Shown: positions 47,704-52,145 of the stretch, in pieces | Numbering within the stretch: position 1 is the stretch's first letter | How the letters are laid out: each line of letters begins with the position of its first letter | NCBI GenBank assembly: GCA_964422615.1 | Contig: CAYRBJ010000011.1 | Location: 1 to 52,145, forward strand | Source: DATLWN01 sp964422615 | GTDB taxonomy: Bacteria; Pseudomonadota; Zetaproteobacteria; Mariprofundales; Mariprofundaceae | Length of the DNA stretch: 52,145 nt | Direction of reading: 5' to 3' | Notes under the pieces: model-generated | The model's input: only the letters and a program-made list of their open reading frames with translations | The model's database searches: none | Told to the model about the DNA's origin: nothing | Made by a program: the position numbers and the translations under genes

Positions 47704-47815
47704 GGGCTTTATCTTGGCTGATGCAGGGAGCTGGCTCAACTGCGCCTGAACGCTGAAAAGGCTTGAAAGCGAAGGTGCTTTGGCCTACAGTGCGCGCCCT
47801 TTCAGGAGGTTTCCC

Positions 47816-48007
47816 ATGGCAAAGCGTTGCGAAGTCTGCGGCAAGGGCCCGGCAAGCGGCAATAACGTCAGTCACGCGCACAACGTCACCCGCCGGCGTT
47901 TCCTGCCGAATCTGCAGCGGATCCGCGCCATGGTGAACGGCCAGACGCGCCAGATCCGCATCTGCACCCGCTGCCTACGCTCCGGCAAGGTCGAGAAGGC
48001 CGCCTGA
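47816..48007 (+). CDS. rpmB: ribosomal protein bL28, zinc-binding short form
   Basis: A 63-residue bL28. The start MAKRCEVCGKGP and NNVSHAHNVTRRRFLPNLQRIR identify the family. It has two CxxC pairs, CEVC at residues 5-8 and CTRC near 53-56, which mark the zinc-containing short type typical of many Gram-positives, whereas the usual gammaproteobacterial bL28 is about 78 residues and lacks these cysteines. AGGAGGT precedes the ATG. No rpmG follows. It is divergent from recG and closed by a strong terminator. Confidence 0.93.
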   Translation: MAKRCEVCGKGPASGNNVSHAHNVTRRRFLPNLQRIRAMVNGQTRQIRICTRCLRSGKVEKAA

Positions 48008-48030
48008 TCCCTTCATTGATTCCATGAATG

Positions 48031-48061
48031 GGGCGCCGTTGGGCGCCCTTTTCTTTTTTTA
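48031..48061 (+). terminator. terminator of rpmB
   Basis: A seven-pair stem, GGGCGCC/GGCGCCC, with a GTTG loop is followed by TTTTCTTTTTTT, a textbook rho-independent terminator 24 bases past the rpmB stop. Confidence 0.92.
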
Positions 48062-48133
48062 TTTCTTGATGCCGATCACCAATGTCCGTCTCGGGCCCGT
48101 GCATGAATTCTGGTGAACGTGTTTGCCGCGTGC

Positions 48134-48745
48134 CTACCCTGTGGTGGAAATACGGAAAACATCCGGAGAAACGCTGTTTGCGATCTGACCCATCAGATGG
48201 GATTTCGGTTTGGCGTGAGTCTCCAGTTCAATCCTTCCCTTGACCCGACGGAAGACTCCCAGACAGCCGCCCAAATCCCGTGCCAGATTCTTGAGCAAAA
48301 GGTCATCTTTTTGGGCGATCGCATAGGTCATGATCAATGGCCAGTGATGCTTGGCATAGGACAACGCCGCCAGTCCGCCAAGATCGGCTTTCTCGATATC
48401 GGCGACGACGACATCGATGTCCCCCTGGTGAATCAGGGCATATGCCTGCCTGTCCTTATGGACGATATTCATTTTCCACCCGTATGAGGAAAGCAGCGTG
48501 GCAATCTGGTGCCCCATGATGACATCGTCGGACAGGATCAACCCTCGAACCGGCTGAAGACGGGCATGGCAATCGTGCCGCCAGGAACACCTGAGATGCA
48601 GGCTCGGTCGACACCAAGGCTGATCAAAGCATGGGCTCTTCCCCTCCGCGGCCTGAATGGCCCGAATCAGTTCGTCCTTCTCCATGTGCTCCGTATTCTT
48701 GATATTCAGCTTCCTGGCCCTGCGACGGATTTCTTCCAAAAGCAT
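48134..48745 (-). CDS. fused SAP-like/four-cysteine and receiver-like protein
   Basis: A 203-residue protein. The first 35 residues form a SAP or Rho-N-like helix pair (EEIRRRARKLNIKN, then KDELIRAIQAAEG). A cysteine segment follows with Cys39, Cys45, Cys53 and Cys59, ending CSWRHDC, a mark of uncharacterised SAP-type proteins. Residues 68-175 look like a response-regulator receiver, with Asp73-Asp74 and a possible phospho-acceptor Asp116 in VVVADIE, then TYAIAQ; the fold match is by pattern only. The start follows GGAGG; a longer in-frame extension lacks one. It is the fused form of the two genes at 51443-52077 and diverges from the kinase gene. Confidence 0.6.
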   Translation of the reverse strand: MLLEEIRRRARKLNIKNTEHMEKDELIRAIQAAEGKSPCFDQPWCRPSLHLRCSWRHDCHARLQPVRGLILSDDVIMGHQIATLLSSYGWKMNIVHKDRQAYALIHQGDIDVVVADIEKADLGGLAALSYAKHHWPLIMTYAIAQKDDLLLKNLARDLGGCLGVFRRVKGRIELETHAKPKSHLMGQIANSVSPDVFRISTTG

Positions 48746-48968
48746 GCAATCCTCCAACGAAATGAACGACCTGTTCGGTCGGCATCCAGATTGTTGTTCA
48801 AGTATTGGAGGCCAGCACGCCCGTAAATGTAATGGGAAAAATTCTGAAATCACCCGCTTCCTATCCCAAAGGAGGAACGGCAGAGATATACTTACATCCG
48901 CGCAGGCCATCGTCCGTCCAGTTGCATTTACTGCCAGATGTTCGGTGTCTCGCCGGAGGGAGGTGTCG

Positions 48969-50471
48969 ATGTTCGATGACCGTGAACCCGACAATCAGGA
49001 GTTCATCGAGCTTCTGAGAAAACCCGAAACAATAACGAAACATATTTCGTCAATCCTCTATATCTGTGACGTCCGTATCGGGGCCACATCTGAAAATAAA
49101 AACCAGTCCCCCCCCATCTTTGTCAGCCCAAACATCAGGGATGTCTTCGGCTACGATCCGTCCGAGGTTCTCGGCCATGCCCGCTGGTGGATGGATCATC
49201 TGCATCCGGACGACAGATCGCGCGCCATGGCAAACGAGGAGACCCTGTTTGCGCAGGGGAGCCTAACCCATACCTATCGATTCCAGCGCAGTGAAGGCGA
49301 TTATCTGTGGGTGCAGGATGATGTAGCCCTGGTGCGGGACCAGGCAGGCAACCCAATGCAGATCGTGGGGGCATGGCGTGATATCTCCATACGCAAGAAG
49401 GCCATGGAAGAGCTTATTAAATACTACGACCGATATCGGACACTCTTCGAAAACATTGTCGATATTTATTACAGAACGGACTTGGATGGACGACTGCAAC
49501 TTATCAGCCCTTCCTGCCTGACGCAGACGGGCTACACGCTCGAAGAGGTGATCGGTAGGCCAGTGACGGATTTCTATGCGGACCCTGCCGAGAGAGAGGT
49601 TCTGCTCGGGGTATTGCGCGAAAAAGAAGCGGTGAATGATTACGAGGTCAAGCTTGTGGCCAAGGATGGTTCGATTCGGTATGCATCCGTCACCAGCCAT
49701 CTCATACGTGATCGCGAGAACGGCCAGCCGGTCGGCGTCGAAGGCATCCTGCGCAACGTCACCGAGCGCCATCATGACCGAGAACGGGTGGACACGCTAT
49801 TGCAGGAGAATCGAAGCCTGATGCTGCAGCTGATGCAGGTGCAGGAGGATGAACGTCACCAACTGGCCCGTGAATTGCACGATGAATTGGGGCAATTACT
49901 GACGGGCATCAGTGCCCGCGCCGAGTATATCAGCAGAAAAAACGCTGATTCCGATATCTCATCCAAGGCCGACGAGATCGTCCATGAGACCGATACCTTG
50001 TTTCGTCTCAGCCATGACATCCTGAAAAGGCTCAGGCCAGCTTCCCTCGATACCTTGGGCCTATCCGCCGCCCTGGAGGAACTGATCGGAAATTGGAATA
50101 AGCAGACCGGTGCCGCATGTACCCTGCGCATCGATGAAAATATCGATCATCTGGATGAGCTGCATGCTATTGCCATTTACCGCCTGGTACAGGAGGGGCT
50201 GACCAACGCCTACCGCCACGGTCAGGCGGATCGCGTAGATATCGTCATCCAGAACTTGCCACAAAGCGAATCCCGGCTACGCTCGTTGCAAATCGAGATC
50301 GAGGATAATGGCAAGGGGATCCACGTGGAAAACGTTGCGACCGGCATGGGGACGATCGGCATGCGCGAACGGGTGCATGCCCTTGGTGGTGTTTTCCTGA
50401 TCACGGACATGCCCCATGATGGCGTACGTATCGAGGCCACGATCCCCTTGACCCAGGAAGGGGGGGGGTAG
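48969..50471 (+). CDS. PAS-PAS sensor histidine kinase (NarL-type partner)
   Basis: A 500-residue cytoplasmic kinase with no membrane segment. PAS 1 covers about residues 22-140 (with a PAC end IVGAWRDISIRKKA), PAS 2 about 152-268 (YYRTDLDGRLQLISPS, GILRNVTERH). A HisKA_3-type dimer helix holds His304 in QLARELHDELGQ, and the ATPase domain shows Asn413 (EGLTNAYRHG), EDNGKG (445-450) and GMGTIGMRERV. It would autophosphorylate on His304 and pass phosphate to the next gene's product. GGAGGGAGG precedes the ATG. The stop TAG follows nine G and lies in the same frame as the regulator gene. Confidence 0.92.
   Translation: MFDDREPDNQEFIELLRKPETITKHISSILYICDVRIGATSENKNQSPPIFVSPNIRDVFGYDPSEVLGHARWWMDHLHPDDRSRAMANEETLFAQGSLTHTYRFQRSEGDYLWVQDDVALVRDQAGNPMQIVGAWRDISIRKKAMEELIKYYDRYRTLFENIVDIYYRTDLDGRLQLISPSCLTQTGYTLEEVIGRPVTDFYADPAEREVLLGVLREKEAVNDYEVKLVAKDGSIRYASVTSHLIRDRENGQPVGVEGILRNVTERHHDRERVDTLLQENRSLMLQLMQVQEDERHQLARELHDELGQLLTGISARAEYISRKNADSDISSKADEIVHETDTLFRLSHDILKRLRPASLDTLGLSAALEELIGNWNKQTGAACTLRIDENIDHLDELHAIAIYRLVQEGLTNAYRHGQADRVDIVIQNLPQSESRLRSLQIEIEDNGKGIHVENVATGMGTIGMRERVHALGGVFLITDMPHDGVRIEATIPLTQEGGG
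50460..50468 (+). repeat. nine-G run before kinase stop
   Basis: A homopolymer of nine G (50460-50468) precedes the TAG stop of the kinase and also supplies the likely ribosome-binding bases for the regulator ATG at 50475. Such runs are prone to slippage, which would alter only the extreme C-terminus of the kinase. Confidence 0.7.
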
Positions 50472-50474
50472 CTC

Positions 50475-51110
50475 ATGACCGGAAACCCCATTCGCGTCCA
50501 GCTCGCCGAAGACCACGAGATCGTGCGTACCGGCTTTCGTTATCTGCTGGACAATGAACACGACATGGAGGTGGTGAGCGAATCGGTCAATGGTATCGAG
50601 GCCTGCCGGCATTACGGCCGATACCTGCCGGATGTGCTGGTGATGGATATCTCCATGCCCGATATGCACGGCCTGGAAGCCATTCGTCGCATCCTGATCC
50701 ATCATCCCGAGGCCCGTATCCTTGTGCTGAGCATGCATTCGGGTGTGGTGGCAGAACGGACCCTGCATCAGGGAGCCTGTGGCTTTATCAGCAAAAGAAC
50801 CGCGGCACGCGAACTGGTTACGGCAATCCGCAGGATCAAGGCAGGCGAGCGTTATATCGACACCGAAACCGAGGCGCAATTATCATCGAAATGGAATAAG
50901 TCCTTACCATCCCCGCTCTCCAATCGCGAGCTGGAAATATGCATGCATCTGGCAGATGGCCGATCCGTTTCCAGCATCGCCGAGCAAATGCATCTAAGCA
51001 AGAAAACGGTATACACCCATAGGGAACGCATCCTACGCAAACTCGGTGTGGCCAGCGTGGTGGAGCTGACGAAGCTCGTCACGGCTCTGGGTATCCAGCA
51101 CGTCTGCTAG
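50475..51110 (+). CDS. NarL/FixJ-type response regulator
   Basis: A 211-residue transcription regulator. The receiver has Glu12-Asp13, phospho-acceptor Asp58 in LVMDIS, a switch Ser in LVLSMHS and Lys107 in FISKRTA. A LuxR-type helix-turn-helix follows at about 148-195 (LSNRELEICMHLADG, SIAEQMHLSKKTVYTHRERILRKL). It is the evident partner of the kinase three bases upstream. Targets are unknown; nearby candidates are the DUF2934 operon and the divergent fused gene. Confidence 0.95.
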   Translation: MTGNPIRVQLAEDHEIVRTGFRYLLDNEHDMEVVSESVNGIEACRHYGRYLPDVLVMDISMPDMHGLEAIRRILIHHPEARILVLSMHSGVVAERTLHQGACGFISKRTAARELVTAIRRIKAGERYIDTETEAQLSSKWNKSLPSPLSNRELEICMHLADGRSVSSIAEQMHLSKKTVYTHRERILRKLGVASVVELTKLVTALGIQHVC

Positions 51111-51248
51111 AGCTCCTCCGACAAATACGTTCTTAATATTCAGAATTATTCGGATACCGGCGCCGTCTGCCGGCCTTTACCCTTCGATAACCGAACGAGG
51201 ATCGCACATCGTTGACGATCACGCAGGTCCAGCAACAAGGAGGGAACC

Positions 51249-51446
51249 ATGGCCAAGACAGCCCGCACAGAACCGGCGACGCCCAAAAAATCGTCAACGA
51301 GGCAGGCCAAGAAAGCCAACCCGGGAATGCGTCAGCGAATGATTGCCGAAGCGGCCTACTATCGTGCTGAAAGGCGCGGTTTTGTTTCCGGCGACACCGT
51401 ACAGGACTGGCTGGAAGCCGAAAAAGAGATCGACCGAAGCATATGA
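51249..51446 (+). CDS. DUF2934 protein, first gene of split operon
   Basis: A 65-residue protein with a Lys/Thr-rich N-terminus and the DUF2934 core RMIAEAAYYRAERRGF, then QDWLEAEKEID. It matches its paralogue at 2268-2495 through the core but lacks the C-terminal VLIDPKG tail. AAGGAGGGA lies eight bases before the ATG. The stop TGA is contained in an ATGA shared with the next gene, so translation is coupled. The role is unknown. Confidence 0.85.
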   Translation: MAKTARTEPATPKKSSTRQAKKANPGMRQRMIAEAAYYRAERRGFVSGDTVQDWLEAEKEIDRSI

Positions 51447-51661
51447 TGCTGCCGGATGATATCCAGCTCCTGGCGGAAACGCTGCGCAACGACGGCATGG
51501 CACAGATGGACCTGCATGAGCTGATCCGCTCCATCCAATTCCAGCAAGGCCGCATGCCTTGCTACTCCGAGCCGTGGAGCGCCCCCTGTAGGGTCGATGA
51601 CTGCCCCTTCTCCGCTGTCTGTACCAGCCATTTGCGCGTCATGAGCGTGGTCAGGCACTGA
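51443..51661 (+). CDS. SAP-like four-cysteine small protein
   Basis: A 72-residue protein with one helical pair (ELIRSIQFQQG at about residues 26-36) and four cysteines, Cys40, Cys49, Cys54 and Cys60. PCYSEPW parallels PCFDQPW in the fused gene at 48134-48745. The likely fold is a SAP/Rho-N-like helix unit with a metal-binding cysteine loop, so a DNA-binding role is possible but unproven. It begins in an ATGA overlap with DUF2934 and ends in TGATG with the receiver-like gene. It has no known name. Confidence 0.65.
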   Translation: MMLPDDIQLLAETLRNDGMAQMDLHELIRSIQFQQGRMPCYSEPWSAPCRVDDCPFSAVCTSHLRVMSVVRH

Positions 51662-52077
51662 TGGGCAGAAAGATGAAGGCTTCCGGCAAATGCCTGGTTT
51701 TGTCCGGGAATGTCAGCATCGGATACCAGGCCGCATCGCTGCTTGAAAACCACGGATGGCAAACGCATGTTGTGCACAGCGATCATGAGGCATACGACTG
51801 CATCAATGCAGATCATATCGATGCCGTTGTCGCGGACATCGATGCCGTCGACCTGGGCGGCCTGGCCGTGTTGGCTTTCTGCCATCGCCGTTACCCGGCC
51901 ATTACCACCTACGCCATTGCCCAAACCGAAAATGAGTACGGCAAAAGGATGGCCCGCGATGCCGGAGGCTGCGATGGCTATTTCTATCTGATCAAGGGCA
52001 CGCTACAGATTGATCCCCGTCAAGGCATGGCGGCGGAATTGACCGACGCTCACCCCCAAGACGCGAATTACAGCTGA
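51661..52077 (+). CDS. receiver-like (pseudo-receiver) protein
   Basis: A 138-residue protein aligned by eye over about 108 residues with the C-terminal part of the fused protein at 48134-48745; close to half the residues match (VVADI, DLGGLA, TYAIAQ, RD.GGC.G). Asp59 in AVVADID stands where a receiver's phospho-acceptor would be, but the acidic pair seen as Asp-Asp in the fused protein is Gly16-Asn17 here, so metal-dependent phosphorylation is unlikely. It starts in TGATG with the upstream stop and is the last gene of the operon. Confidence 0.65.
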   Translation: MGRKMKASGKCLVLSGNVSIGYQAASLLENHGWQTHVVHSDHEAYDCINADHIDAVVADIDAVDLGGLAVLAFCHRRYPAITTYAIAQTENEYGKRMARDAGGCDGYFYLIKGTLQIDPRQGMAAELTDAHPQDANYS

Positions 52078-52085
52078 TACAAATG

Positions 52086-52121
52086 CCCATGGGCCGCCCT
52101 GTGATAAGGGCGGCCCATGGG
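52086..52121 (+). terminator. long hairpin after receiver-like gene
   Basis: A perfect 15-pair stem, CCCATGGGCCGCCCT with AGGGCGGCCCATGGG, has a six-base GTGATA loop, nine bases past the stop. No T-tract follows (TTGCTGAGG), so it may act with a factor or protect the 3' end. Confidence 0.7.
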
Positions 52122-52145
52122 TTGCTGAGGTCTGATCCAATCAGC

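Overview
The window looks like chromosome from a high-GC gammaproteobacterium. The GC-rich core genes, together with cmoA-cmoB, sthA, Rep, a two-ACT-domain IlvA and a DoxX/DUF202/GlsB set of small membrane proteins, all point that way. A more exact placement cannot be made from the sequence alone. There is no prophage, CRISPR array or intact transposon. The only mobile-element trace is a decayed IS30-type transposase fragment near 42.6 kb.

Layout. 1-2.5 kb is an AT-richer accessory edge: a broken tRNA-Ser(CGA), a small zinc-ribbon membrane protein, a saccharopine-dehydrogenase-like reductase flanked by imperfect repeat copies, and a DUF2934 gene. 2.5-7.0 kb holds tRNA-Glu and tRNA-Lys (both minus), a lipoprotein, a DUF6789 membrane protein, and a PHP phosphatase-SDR-YgjP metallopeptidase run that meets an orphan NuoE-like protein tail to tail. 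7.2-13.3 kb is gltB-gltD. 13.3-20.8 kb has glpK, an AT-richer class-3 aldehyde dehydrogenase, dienelactone hydrolase, DUF938 methyltransferase, AraC-MGMT, sthA and DoxX. 20.9-24.3 kb is a coupled three-gene peptide-ligase/protease-type cluster (circularly permuted ATP-grasp, alpha-E, transglutaminase-like), followed by cmoA-cmoB. 26.0-32.4 kb is a minus-strand run read as mltG, DUF4911, tmk, holB, metG, DUF2062, fructosamine kinase and lipoprotein. 32.5-42.5 kb holds ilvA, an OprB-like porin, a nitronate monooxygenase with a C-terminal Cys cluster, a PilZ-like protein, rep, a phosphohexomutase and DUF202. 42.5-48.0 kb has the IS30 remnant, a 32-residue membrane protein, an FMN reductase, a Sel1-repeat protein, an AT-rich GlsB/DUF3185 pair, recG and a zinc-type rpmB.

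The most interesting region is 48.1-52.1 kb. A PAS-PAS histidine kinase and a NarL/FixJ-type regulator lie in the same reading frame, separated by one TAG codon that follows a nine-G run. They are flanked by two versions of the same uncharacterised module, a SAP/Rho-N-like helical domain with four cysteines plus a receiver-like domain. One version is a single fused divergent gene (48134-48745). The other is split into two overlapping genes (51443-51661 and 51661-52077) downstream of a DUF2934 gene, so a DUF2934-SAP/Cys-pseudoreceiver operon is set beside a two-component system. A DUF2934 paralogue sits alone at 2.3 kb. This is the best candidate for an undescribed regulatory system here; its function is inference from domain content and gene order only.

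Three convergent gene pairs end with four-base overlapping palindromic stops (CTAG, CTAG, TTAA), with no room for a terminator. Elsewhere strong hairpins with T-tracts close gltBD, doxX, tRNA-Lys and rpmB.
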